Source: Ascidiimonas meishanensis
GTDB taxonomy: Bacteria; Bacteroidota; Bacteroidia; Flavobacteriales; Flavobacteriaceae
DNA length: 64,000 bases
Direction: 5' to 3'
Assembly: GCF_037782385.1 (NCBI RefSeq)
Contig: NZ_JBBEXD010000008.1
Coordinates: 1 to 64,000, forward strand
Positions 1 through 7,655 of this stretch are shown in pieces. A program made the position numbers and the translations under genes. Positions within the stretch are counted from its first letter, which is position 1. Each line of letters starts with the position of its first letter. The notes under the pieces are model-generated. The model was not told where the DNA came from. It saw nothing but the letters and a program-made list of their open reading frames with translations, and did no database searches.

Positions 1-720
1 AGTTACGGTAGCTGAATCTTCCGGACATATTGCAGTGGCAGCAAGGGTGTATGTATAAGTTCCGGCATTATCAATAGCCGGATCAAAAACCCCCGTTCCG
101 CTGTCTAAGGCGGGCAACCAAGTTCCCCCTGTATCTGGAGTACCACCAAGCAGGGTAAACAAATCAACTGGTGGATCATTTTCACAATAAAGTGCATTCC
201 CATTTGTTCCTGCATCTGGAGCTTGTTCTACATTAACTTCTACCGTGGCTGAATCAGGGGAAGTACAAGGATTAGTAGGATTTACGGTATAGGTATAGGT
301 TCCTGCGGTATCATTAGCAGGGTCAAAAACACCTGTGCCGCTGTCTAAAGCTGGCAACCAAGTACCCCCAGTATCAGGATTCCCTCCTAAAACTGTAAAC
401 AAATCTATAGCAGCATCTGTACTGCAAATATCAATTTGACCATTTTCTCCTGCATTAGGTTCTTCTTGGACGCTTACAGTAATTGTGGCAGATTCATTAG
501 GGCATGCATTTTGTCCCGTCACTGTATATGTAAATACAAATGATCCAGGATTGAGTAAAGTAGGATTTAAGGTTCCACGATCTCCGTTGTTAAGAGTAAT
601 TGGACCTGTCCATACTCCACCATTATCTGGGGTTCCTCCTAAAATATCAAAAAGATCAATAGTAGAAGTTGCGTCTTCACAAATATCAAGATTTGCATTT
701 TCACCAGCATCTACTGCAGT
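1..720 (-). repeat. Tandem 240-bp repeats inside the surface protein gene
   Basis: Bases 61-180 and 301-420 align without gaps at an offset of exactly 240 bases, and a more diverged unit lies near 541-660. They encode the 80-residue repeat with the motifs GGTWLPALDSGTGVFDP and AGTYTYT. The first two units are close enough for recombination between them to be possible. The leftmost unit is cut by the window edge. Confidence 0.8.
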
Positions 721-1503
721 GTCAAATCTTACAATAGTAACAAAACGATCTTCACTTTCACATGGAAAATTAGTTTGTGTTGCAAAATAGTCTTCATTTT
801 CAATTAAAGGTGTTCCAGGATCTAGGGGTATTGTAGAAGTGTTCGTGTCATACCAAGTGATATCGGTTCCGTTTGCAGTTAAATCGGCTACAGTAAAGAC
901 TATAGGATTGTCTAAATCTATACAAAAAAACTGTTCTGGATCGCCAGAAGGAGCACCAGGATCTATGATAGTAATTCTTGTGGGGAGTCTACGACTTGTA
1001 CATCCATTTTCTGTTTGCTGAACCCAATATGTAAAACCATCTACTAATTCTGTAGTTGTAGGTAGAAAGTTGCCATTGGTTTGTGCGTCATACCATTCAA
1101 TATTGGTTCCGTCTGCACTTAATTGTGCAACTGTATTTGTATCGGATGAGCATCTGGAAACGGCTACATCTACATTGGTGGGGGGCTCACCAAAAATATG
1201 CACTAACACTGGGGTTCTTGCACCGCAATTGCCAGTGCTGTTATCAACATAATAAATAACGTTATCTTGAAGTGGAGTTATAGGAGATAAGGCATTTCCT
1301 CCAGTCGGCTGAAAATACCAAGAAATACCGCCACCTTCATCCGTTGCAACCAAAGAACTCACCCTCGGATTATTAATATCACAAAAGGTTTGGTCATTAT
1401 CTACTATTGTTGGACATTGTCCTAGAACAATATTCAAACAGAGAAGAAAAGCTATATTGAAAAAGGATTTTCCAAAAGTTAACTTCCAAGTAATTTTCTT
1501 CAT
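1..1503 (-). CDS. Large secreted repeat protein, adhesin/T9SS-cargo type (partial, C-terminus off window)
   Basis: The frame is open from an ATG at 1503 to base 1 without a stop (501 codons), so the gene continues to the left. Residues 1 to about 29 form a signal peptide (MKK start, hydrophobic core, ending LGQ). Then come Cys-containing Ig-like units with ITWYD or IEWYD motifs, followed by at least three 80-residue repeats of the type NAG-x-NG, VDLFxxLGGxPDxGG, GVFDP, AGTYTYTV, DSATV. Such repeats are known from long flavobacterial surface proteins exported by the type IX secretion system; a C-terminal sorting domain would be expected but lies outside the window. Function is inferred as adhesion or gliding-associated surface protein. 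No enzymatic motif is visible. A candidate promoter lies at 1539-1568. Confidence 0.85.
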   Translation of the reverse strand, partial: MKKITWKLTFGKSFFNIAFLLCLNIVLGQCPTIVDNDQTFCDINNPRVSSLVATDEGGGISWYFQPTGGNALSPITPLQDNVIYYVDNSTGNCGARTPVLVHIFGEPPTNVDVAVSRCSSDTNTVAQLSADGTNIEWYDAQTNGNFLPTTTELVDGFTYWVQQTENGCTSRRLPTRITIIDPGAPSGDPEQFFCIDLDNPIVFTVADLTANGTDITWYDTNTSTIPLDPGTPLIENEDYFATQTNFPCESEDRFVTIVRFDTAVDAGENANLDICEDATSTIDLFDILGGTPDNGGVWTGPITLNNGDRGTLNPTLLNPGSFVFTYTVTGQNACPNESATITVSVQEEPNAGENGQIDICSTDAAIDLFTVLGGNPDTGGTWLPALDSGTGVFDPANDTAGTYTYTVNPTNPCTSPDSATVEVNVEQAPDAGTNGNALYCENDPPVDLFTLLGGTPDTGGTWLPALDSGTGVFDPAIDNAGTYTYTLAATAICPEDSATVT

Positions 1504-1538
1504 AAAGAAATTTTTAAAATATTACTTAAAACCTTGCA

Positions 1539-1568
1539 GTAAGGTACTTTTGGACAGTAAAAAAGCAA
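1539..1568 (-). promoter_or_regulatory. Candidate promoter of the surface repeat protein
   Basis: On the minus strand TTG (1566-1568) is followed after 19 bases by TACCTTAC (1539-1546), which matches the Bacteroidota -7 box TAnnTTTG at all but its last two positions. Start of transcription would be about 30 bases before the ATG. Confidence 0.35.
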
Positions 1569-1705
1569 TTTTTCTCTCAGATTACGGTTTTATTGTCGTT
1601 TTTTTCGACTAAAAGCGTAATTAGTCGGTCAAAATGTTAAAAAAAAAAATTTTTTTTAACAATTTTTTAGTGAGTTTTTTAGTTTAAAATCTGGTTTTTT
1701 GTAGA

Positions 1706-2671
1706 ATGATGAAAAAGTATATAATCCTTTTGTTTCTATTGCCTTTATGGTCTATTGGGCAATCTTCTTTACTTTCTAATGCGGATAAATTCATAGAAAC
1801 GAAACAATTTGCAAAGGCGGAAGAAATATTACTAAATGCGCTTTCCTCGAATGAAAATAACACTGAATTACTAGAAAGAATAGGAGACGTTTATGGGCAT
1901 CAAAAAAAATGGGATAAAGCGGCTGTTTATTACAAAAAAATCAGAGATTTAAAACCCAAAGTTGCGAATTATCATTACAAATATGGTGGCGTTCTAGGGA
2001 TGAAAGCCTTAAAAAATAAAATGAAGGCTATTGGACTTATTGGTGATATCAAGTCTTCTTTTATGAAAGCAGCGGAGTTAGATTCTAAACATATAGAGGC
2101 ACGATGGGCGTTGGTTGAATTATTTATGCAATTGCCAGGCATTTTGGGAGGAAGTAAAAAAAAGTCTTTGAAATATGCAGAGGAATTACAGTCGTTATCG
2201 ATGGTAGATGGTTATTTAGCGAAAGGTTATATTTATGAATATGATAATAAGTTTGAAAAAGCAGCATATTATTATAAGAAAGCAATTTCAGTAGGCGGTT
2301 CCATTACTTGCTACCAAAAGTTAACTGATTTGTATGAGAAAAAAATGAATAAACCTGAGGAGGCTATTAGCACTATAGAAAATTCCTATTCAAAGCATAA
2401 ACAAAATGCTTTGCACTATCAAATAGGTAAAATAAGTGCAGATTATAATGTGCAATTGGATAAAGGTATTAGGAGTATACAACAATATATTAAAAACTAT
2501 AAAGTTTCTGATGGAGTTCCTTTAGAATGGGCCTATTATAGAATAGCAAAAATTTACAGACATGATCGGGACGTTGCTAATGCGATTTTATGGGTTAATA
2601 AAGCATTGGATATAAGAAAAGATTTTAAAGAAGCATTAAAGGAAAAAAAACTAATTCAAAAATTGAAATAG
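1706..2671 (+). CDS. Exported tetratricopeptide-repeat (TPR) protein
   Basis: 321 residues. An N-terminal signal peptide (MMKKYIILLFLLPLWSIGQS) sends it to the periplasm or outer membrane. The rest is helical and holds TPR-like units, for example around residues 20-85 (ELLERIGDVYGHQKKWDKAA), 155-195 (GYIYEYDNKFEKAAYYYKKA) and near the C-terminus (AYYRIAKIYRHDRDVANAI). TPRs act as protein-binding scaffolds; the partner is unknown. Two ATGs stand side by side (1706 and 1709) and either could be used. The stop lies one base from the stop of the convergent VKOR gene, leaving no room for a terminator between them. Confidence 0.8.
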   Translation: MMKKYIILLFLLPLWSIGQSSLLSNADKFIETKQFAKAEEILLNALSSNENNTELLERIGDVYGHQKKWDKAAVYYKKIRDLKPKVANYHYKYGGVLGMKALKNKMKAIGLIGDIKSSFMKAAELDSKHIEARWALVELFMQLPGILGGSKKKSLKYAEELQSLSMVDGYLAKGYIYEYDNKFEKAAYYYKKAISVGGSITCYQKLTDLYEKKMNKPEEAISTIENSYSKHKQNALHYQIGKISADYNVQLDKGIRSIQQYIKNYKVSDGVPLEWAYYRIAKIYRHDRDVANAILWVNKALDIRKDFKEALKEKKLIQKLK

Positions 2672-2672
2672 C

Positions 2673-4298
2673 TTATTGCAATACTTCTAAAGAATTTTCA
2701 TTAACAATTACATCTGTATCTTCTTCCAGTTCAGAAATGAATCTTGGTAAATCTGTTGGCTTATACATGGAAGGATATAAATATTCATTAATAATAATTG
2801 CAGGAGTAAACATAAGTTCATTTTCTGCATTTTCAGAATATTGCTGTTGAAGTATTGTCATTATTTCAGGATTTAATTCTTGTGAAGTCTTATACTTCGC
2901 AAACCAAAGATCCTTATCCTTATGCAAGAACCAAAAATCCATAGCGTCTAATAAGGCCTCTCCTCCTTTTTCTTTATATATTTCAATGAATCCTTGATGC
3001 AATAATTTACTTGAAAGAGCTGTTTTTTCTGTGTGAATGTTAAACCTCAAACTTATTCCAGTTTCCATCCCGTTTCTTTTGATAATCGTATGAATCGCCT
3101 CATGCGCTCCTTCACAAAATTTACAAAAAGGATTTGTAATTACGCTAATTTGCAAAGCTGAAGAAGGATTTCCTAACGTTATTTTGGACGACATAATTAT
3201 GGGTTCTACCTTGCGTGTAGCCTTTAAAGCATTTTTAAAAAGGCTATAATTTCTTTGGAATCTCATAGCATCTAATTTAAAAGATTTCAAGGCAAAGAAT
3301 TCTTTAATAAACGGTTTTATATGCAACCATAAACCTGTGAAAAATAGGTAAATACATGCGGTAGCAAGTAATCCTATAATGTCCAGATGTAAAGAAACAG
3401 ATTCTAGAAGCGTTCCTAAGGTGATTAATTGGGCATAAATAATGGCAACAATCCCTAGACAAACAGGACACCATTTTTTGGCAATATTGTATTGATAATG
3501 TAATGAAAAGAGAGTTATTGGTATTGCAATGGCCAAAGATAATAAGGTACTTTGTAAAAAGGTATTTTGATATACACCAAGACCTAAAATTAGAAATGAT
3601 ATTAGTTGTGATGGAAAATAAATAATACTAATATCACTCAACCCTAGTGTTCCAAAGAACTTGACCTTTGCCGAGCTAATTACTGAATGACAATCTGTAT
3701 TTGAAGATGAATTACACACCCCGGAACTAATAGTATTCTTTATACCAAATTCTTGTTTTAGTGCCTCAAAAGCTAGAAAAATACCTAATAATGATAAAAA
3801 GGCAAAACCGCTAAATGAAAATGGAAAGTCACGAATTGTCATCGTGAGCAACCCAATTAAAATAAGTGCAATAAGAGGCATTAAATTTGTTATTGAATTT
3901 CTTTTTCTAATAGTTTGAACTGTATCTTTAGTTTGCTCTGCGATTAATACAATTCCTGACCACAAATTCAAAAAGTTTGCCTCATCAATGGTATGCATGG
4001 AACCATCCAAAAAATATTCGACTCCATTTGTTTTTTGTTCAACAAAACTTAGAAAAGGAGCCTTTTCCTTAGGTTCTAATAAGGCAATAAAACGATCTGG
4101 TATATTTTTAAATTGATCCTTAGGCACTCTAGTGGCAATATTATCAATATTGAAAAAACTCAAAGACTCGCTAAAGGAAAGTAAGGAAGGATAATCTGGG
4201 TGCGTTTCCGTTTGAAATTTATACTCTTCAAAATCAATAGTGATCTTCTCCTTCTTTAAGTATTGAATCATAAATTCAATAGGGTTTTCATCTTTCAT
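2673..4298 (-). CDS. C39-like / vitamin K epoxide reductase / thioredoxin fusion membrane protein
   Basis: 541 residues in three parts. Residues 1 to about 120 resemble a C39 peptidase-like fold but contain no cysteine, so no protease activity is expected. Residues about 135-325 form a polytopic VKOR domain with the outer Cys pair C195/C203 and the CPVC redox motif at 277-280. Residues about 365-520 are a thioredoxin/DsbA-like domain with CKFC at 392-395. VKOR-thioredoxin fusions make disulfide bonds in exported proteins; the C39-like version is often found near double-glycine peptides in Bacteroidota. Directly upstream, on the same strand, sits such a peptide gene (4389-4556), separated by a hairpin terminator. 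A role in oxidative folding of that peptide is inferred. No ABC transporter or HlyD-like gene is nearby. Confidence 0.85.
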   Translation of the reverse strand: MKDENPIEFMIQYLKKEKITIDFEEYKFQTETHPDYPSLLSFSESLSFFNIDNIATRVPKDQFKNIPDRFIALLEPKEKAPFLSFVEQKTNGVEYFLDGSMHTIDEANFLNLWSGIVLIAEQTKDTVQTIRKRNSITNLMPLIALILIGLLTMTIRDFPFSFSGFAFLSLLGIFLAFEALKQEFGIKNTISSGVCNSSSNTDCHSVISSAKVKFFGTLGLSDISIIYFPSQLISFLILGLGVYQNTFLQSTLLSLAIAIPITLFSLHYQYNIAKKWCPVCLGIVAIIYAQLITLGTLLESVSLHLDIIGLLATACIYLFFTGLWLHIKPFIKEFFALKSFKLDAMRFQRNYSLFKNALKATRKVEPIIMSSKITLGNPSSALQISVITNPFCKFCEGAHEAIHTIIKRNGMETGISLRFNIHTEKTALSSKLLHQGFIEIYKEKGGEALLDAMDFWFLHKDKDLWFAKYKTSQELNPEIMTILQQQYSENAENELMFTPAIIINEYLYPSMYKPTDLPRFISELEEDTDVIVNENSLEVLQ

Positions 4299-4342
4299 AG
4301 GGCTATCAAATTTTTACATATATAAATGTAAGTAAAATTGCA

Positions 4343-4375
4343 TAAAAAAACCCGAATTATCGGGTTTTATGTTTT
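4343..4375 (-). terminator. Hairpin terminator after the double-glycine peptide gene
   Basis: The inverted repeat AACCCG-AATTAT-CGGGTT is flanked by A/T runs on both sides; read on the minus strand it is followed by a T run. It lies between the 55-residue peptide gene and the VKOR gene, so it could end a short abundant peptide transcript with partial read-through into the VKOR gene. Confidence 0.65.
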
Positions 4376-4388
4376 TAGGCTAATTGTA

Positions 4389-4556
4389 TTAGCATTTGTT
4401 CCAACATTCTTGCACCGAAGATACACAACCATAATCAACACCATTACAAGTGCAACTAATACAATCGCCATCAATTGCAAACCTTCCTCCTGAAATTGTC
4501 TTCATTTCATTTCTGGATAATTTTTTTGACATAGCATTTGTGATTAACTTTTTCAT
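4389..4556 (-). CDS. Short Cys-rich peptide with double-glycine leader (bacteriocin-like precursor)
   Basis: 55 residues from an ATG at 4556, starting MKKLITNAMSKKLSR and ending WNKC. The leader part LSRNEMKTISGG matches the double-glycine leaders that C39 peptidase-containing ABC transporters cleave. The predicted core after GG has 31 residues with six cysteines (pattern C-x2-C-x-C, then three single Cys, the last at the C-terminus), which suggests disulfide bonds or other cysteine modification. The gene lies directly upstream of the C39-like/VKOR/thioredoxin gene on the same strand. The product and activity are unknown; bacteriocin, signal peptide or other secreted peptide are all possible. 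The leader and the neighbour make a real gene likely. Confidence 0.75.
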   Translation of the reverse strand: MKKLITNAMSKKLSRNEMKTISGGRFAIDGDCISCTCNGVDYGCVSSVQECWNKC

Positions 4557-4599
4557 AACATTAAGTTTAATTTAGCTTACTCTTTTTAGGCTTTTCAGC

Positions 4600-4633
4600 T
4601 TTCACCTTTTTCAGTACACAAATGAAGGTGAAA
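4600..4633 (-). promoter_or_regulatory. Inverted repeat in the 5' leader of the peptide gene
   Basis: TTTCACCTT (4600-4608) and AAGGTGAAA (4625-4633) form a perfect 9-bp stem around a 16-base loop, 44 bases upstream of the peptide ATG. There is no T run after it, so an operator or mRNA structure is more likely than a terminator. Confidence 0.4.
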
Positions 4634-4747
4634 ACTTACAATTTAATAGTTAAGCTATTCTTAATTAGTACTAATTTAAGATAATTGAGATCATTAGGGT
4701 TATTGCATATTTTCATAGAATATAACAGCTTTGACTCATAATCATTT

Positions 4748-4755
4748 TATATTTG
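4748..4755 (+). promoter_or_regulatory. -7 promoter box upstream of mpl
   Basis: TATATTTG fits the Bacteroidota -7 consensus TAnnTTTG. It ends 20 bases before the ATG at 4776. The nearest TTG, at 4731-4733, is only 14 bases upstream, shorter than usual, so the -33 element is uncertain. Confidence 0.4.
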
Positions 4756-4775
4756 CAACAATAAATGCAAGCTCA

Positions 4776-6125
4776 ATGAAGTTACATTTCATAGCAATAG
4801 GGGGTAGTGCAATGCATAATCTTGCAATAGCGCTCTATAGTAAAGGATATCAAATTACGGGAAGTGATGACGTAATCTTTGAACCGTCTAAATCTAGATT
4901 GGAGCGCAAAGGAATCTTACCAGAATCATTTGGGTGGTTTCCGGAAAAAATTCACGAGTCCTTAGATGCAGTAATTTTAGGGATGCACGCAAAGCCTGAT
5001 AACCCTGAATTGCAAAAAGCTCAAGAATTAGGAATTAAGATTTATTCTTATCCCGAATTTTTATATGAACAATCCAAGCTTAAAACAAGAGTAGTTATAG
5101 GTGGGAGTCATGGTAAAACCACTATTACAGCTATGATTCTTCATGTTTTACGCTATCATGAAAGAGACGTAGATTACATGGTTGGAGCACAGTTGGAAGG
5201 ATTTGAAACTATGGTACATCTTACTGCTGACAATGATTTTATTGTATTGGAGGGAGATGAATATCTTTCGTCACCCATTGATCGCAGACCTAAGTTTCAT
5301 TTATATAAACCTAATATAGCTTTGTTAAGTGGGATTTCATGGGATCATATAAATGTGTTTCCAACTTTTGAAAATTATAAAAATCAATTTGAGATATTCA
5401 TAGATACGATTACAAATGGCGGAACTCTTACCTATAACGAAGAAGATGCAGAGGTAAAAGAAATAGTGGAAGCATCTACAAAAACCATTCGTAAGCATCC
5501 TTATAAGTTGCCAGATTTCTCCATAATTGAAGGAACAACGTATCTCAAAACACCTGAGGGTTTGATGCCTCTGGAGGTTTTTGGAAAGCATAATTTGAGT
5601 AATCTTGCAGGTGCTAAATGGATTTGCCAGCATATGGGTATAGATGAATCTGACTTTTATGAAGCCATAGCATCATTTAAAGGAGCAGCTAAACGTTTAG
5701 AAAAAATAGAGAACACAAGGAACTTGCCTATTTTTAAAGATTTTGCACATTCTCCTAGTAAGGTTAAAGCTACGGTAAATGCGGTGAAAGAACAATATCC
5801 TGATAAAAAATTAGTAGCCTGTCTAGAACTTCATACCTACAGTAGTCTAAACTCATCATTCATAGAAGAGTATAGAGGTTCACTGAATTCTGCAGACAAT
5901 GCATTAGTATTTTATACACCGGAGGCACTTGAAATAAAAAAATTGGAGCCTATTGATGAGCATCAAATAAAGGAAGCATTTGGAAGAAAAGACCTTTTAA
6001 TAGAAACTAATGCGGACAGGTTTAAAGAATTTTTAATGAATAGCAATCTTGAAAATAGTGTACTATTACTTATGAGCAGTGGAAACTATGGAGGATTAGA
6101 TTTTAATTCTTTAAAAAGTTTGTAA
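4776..6125 (+). CDS. mpl: UDP-N-acetylmuramate--tripeptide ligase (murein peptide recycling)
   Basis: 449 residues. Mur ligase family: N-terminal Rossmann-like domain starting MKLHFIAIGGSAMHNLA, central ATPase domain with P-loop GGSHGKTT near residue 110, and C-terminal domain. Mpl joins recycled L-Ala-gamma-D-Glu-meso-DAP to UDP-MurNAc in the cytoplasm, bypassing MurC, MurD and MurE. MurC is the nearest alternative, but the short GGSAMHNLA start and overall form fit Mpl. The ATG at 4776 was chosen over an in-frame TTG at 4731 because the family begins at the Rossmann strand and the TTG lies upstream of the -7 box. The gene stands alone. Confidence 0.85.
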   Translation: MKLHFIAIGGSAMHNLAIALYSKGYQITGSDDVIFEPSKSRLERKGILPESFGWFPEKIHESLDAVILGMHAKPDNPELQKAQELGIKIYSYPEFLYEQSKLKTRVVIGGSHGKTTITAMILHVLRYHERDVDYMVGAQLEGFETMVHLTADNDFIVLEGDEYLSSPIDRRPKFHLYKPNIALLSGISWDHINVFPTFENYKNQFEIFIDTITNGGTLTYNEEDAEVKEIVEASTKTIRKHPYKLPDFSIIEGTTYLKTPEGLMPLEVFGKHNLSNLAGAKWICQHMGIDESDFYEAIASFKGAAKRLEKIENTRNLPIFKDFAHSPSKVKATVNAVKEQYPDKKLVACLELHTYSSLNSSFIEEYRGSLNSADNALVFYTPEALEIKKLEPIDEHQIKEAFGRKDLLIETNADRFKEFLMNSNLENSVLLLMSSGNYGGLDFNSLKSL

Positions 6126-6416
6126 CCGAGTTATTACAAAATATGGTAGCTACATTATATTTTAAGTTAACTTTCTTTAGGAGTTAGGAGTGTCGTGAAT
6201 AGGTTGAGGTTCTTTTAGTAGTATCAAAAAAGAATAGAATAACTCCAATAAGTATCATTGAATCTCTTCCTTATTTACATTATGGTTTCTCTTCGTGCAT
6301 CAATCCACATAAGTAATAAGAAATTCATCCCTAGAAAAATTTGACTTACAGATTCTATACCAAAAAGGTAAGATAAGTTCTTTTATGGCTTATATAAATG
6401 ATTTCAAAACAGCAAA
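6126..6416. other. Intergenic region without recognised gene
   Basis: About 290 AT-rich bases downstream of mpl with stops in all frames. Short hydrophobic stretches appear on the minus strand but I could not assign them; it may be further decayed coding DNA like the adjoining pseudogene. Confidence 0.5.
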
Positions 6417-6739
6417 TTAAACTCCAAATTGTTTAAGGTATTGATTTAGATGTTTAAATTTCACTTGGTTCATTGATCTGGAGTAAATTTCCTAAACAGT
6501 TGGTGTAGTTGCCATACTTGATGTTCTTTTCTTTTATGAAATTGTTCAATAAGAATTAAGAGTTCTTTTTTATTTTCAAGATCATGTTCTCTAGTAATTA
6601 TAAAGCTTTTAAGAGTAGGTAAGTTATGTTTCCATGGTTTATTATCATATAGAGACGACTTAAAAAACTGAAATATTATTTTGCTTAGTAGATTTGTTTT
6701 GAGGTTACTGTTTTTTCTAAGAATTTTAGCAATGGACCT
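6417..6739 (-). pseudogene. Decayed DUF1569-like gene
   Basis: On the minus strand the frame is open from about 6739 and reads RSIAKILRKN, then NKPWKHNLPT, then LHQLFRKFTPDQ, where it meets TGA at 6470-6472 in place of an expected Trp codon. A different frame just downstream continues with FKHLNQYLKQFGV and a stop at 6417. Together these match the C-terminal half of DUF1569 (DinB-like fold) proteins, which usually end in a TPEQW, then HLDHHLRQFGV type motif. So there is an in-frame stop plus a frameshift. No ATG or clear N-terminal part was found. Family assignment is from recall of the motif pattern only. Confidence 0.6.
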
Positions 6740-6899
6740 TTATAATGCATAAAATTTGTGATGGTATTATTTAATCCTCATTCCCTTTCAATGTACACTA
6801 TAATTAATTTAATTCTCTCCACAATAGAAAATAAGTGTCTTTTTAGAAAAGTGATTGTATAGATTCAATGTGAAATTGAAAAAAATTTACAATAATTTT

Positions 6900-6907
6900 A
6901 TAAATTT
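6900..6907 (+). promoter_or_regulatory. -7 box abutting the radC start
   Basis: TAAATTTG matches TAnnTTTG exactly and ends only 4 bases before the ATG at 6912. If used, transcription would begin at or inside the start codon, giving a leaderless mRNA. TTG occurs about 22 bases upstream. Confidence 0.4.
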
Positions 6908-6911
6908 GAAA

Positions 6912-7610
6912 ATGAAAGAAAAATCAACATATTATAGCATAAAAAACTGGTCTAAAGCAGATCGTCCTCGTGAGAAATTATTAGATAAGGGTGCTCCTGT
7001 TTTGAGTGATTCAGAATTATTGGCTATTTTGATAGGAAGTGGCAGTAGGGCCGAAAGTGCTGTAGATCTTGCAAAACGTATTCTGTTTTCAACGGAAAAT
7101 AATCTCAATATATTAGGAAAACTTTCTGTAGAAAACCTACAAACTTTTAAGGGTATTGGTGAAGCGAAAGCAGTAACAATAGCAGCGGCTTTAGAGTTGG
7201 GTAAAAGAAGAAGGTCTCAGGGAAATCCAGATAAGTCACGAATAAGCTCAAGCCATGCAGCTTTTGAGTTTCTTCATCCTATAATTGCAGAATTACCTCA
7301 TGAAGAATTCTGGATTATATATCTAAATAATTCAAATAAAGTGCTAAAATCTTTTCAGGTAAGTAAAGGAGGTATCACAGGAACACTAGTTGATGTTAGA
7401 ATTATTCTTAAACAAGCATTAGAACTTAGCGCTACCTCTTTAATTGTTGCCCATAATCATCCTTCTGGTACATTAAGACCAAGCGATTCTGATAAAAAAC
7501 TTACCTATAAATTAAAAAAGGCTTGTGAAAGTCTGGATATAAAAATTCTTGATCATCTTATTGTTACGGAAAAAGCGTATTTTAGCTTTGCTGACGAAAA
7601 CTTATTGTAA
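6912..7610 (+). CDS. radC: RadC family JAB/MPN-domain protein
   Basis: 232 residues. The N-terminal half holds a helix-hairpin-helix-like region (FKGIGEAKAVTIAAALELG, about residues 80-98) and the C-terminal half a JAMM metalloprotease-like domain with the motif HNHPSGTLRPSDSD. RadC proteins were once linked to DNA repair, but their molecular role is unsettled. The ATG at 6912 is chosen because family members begin with a short tail before SIKNWSKADRPREKL; an in-frame TTG at 6855 precedes the -7 box. It is a single gene with 45 bases before the next one. Confidence 0.9.
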   Translation: MKEKSTYYSIKNWSKADRPREKLLDKGAPVLSDSELLAILIGSGSRAESAVDLAKRILFSTENNLNILGKLSVENLQTFKGIGEAKAVTIAAALELGKRRRSQGNPDKSRISSSHAAFEFLHPIIAELPHEEFWIIYLNNSNKVLKSFQVSKGGITGTLVDVRIILKQALELSATSLIVAHNHPSGTLRPSDSDKKLTYKLKKACESLDIKILDHLIVTEKAYFSFADENLL

Positions 7611-7655
7611 ATATCAACGCTCTAAACAAAGAATATATGTCAGTCTTAACTAAAC

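Noticed and set aside
485..1252. Three plus-strand frames of 60-101 codons opposite the surface repeat protein
   Set aside because: They are antisense shadows of the repeats; the minus-strand frame is continuous for 501 codons with signal peptide.
4731..4775. TTG start for mpl at 4731
   Set aside because: It lies upstream of the -7 box at 4748-4755 and adds 15 residues not expected before the Rossmann strand.
5337..5633. A 98-codon minus-strand frame inside mpl
   Set aside because: It lies fully within a well-conserved Mur ligase gene on the other strand and resembles no protein.
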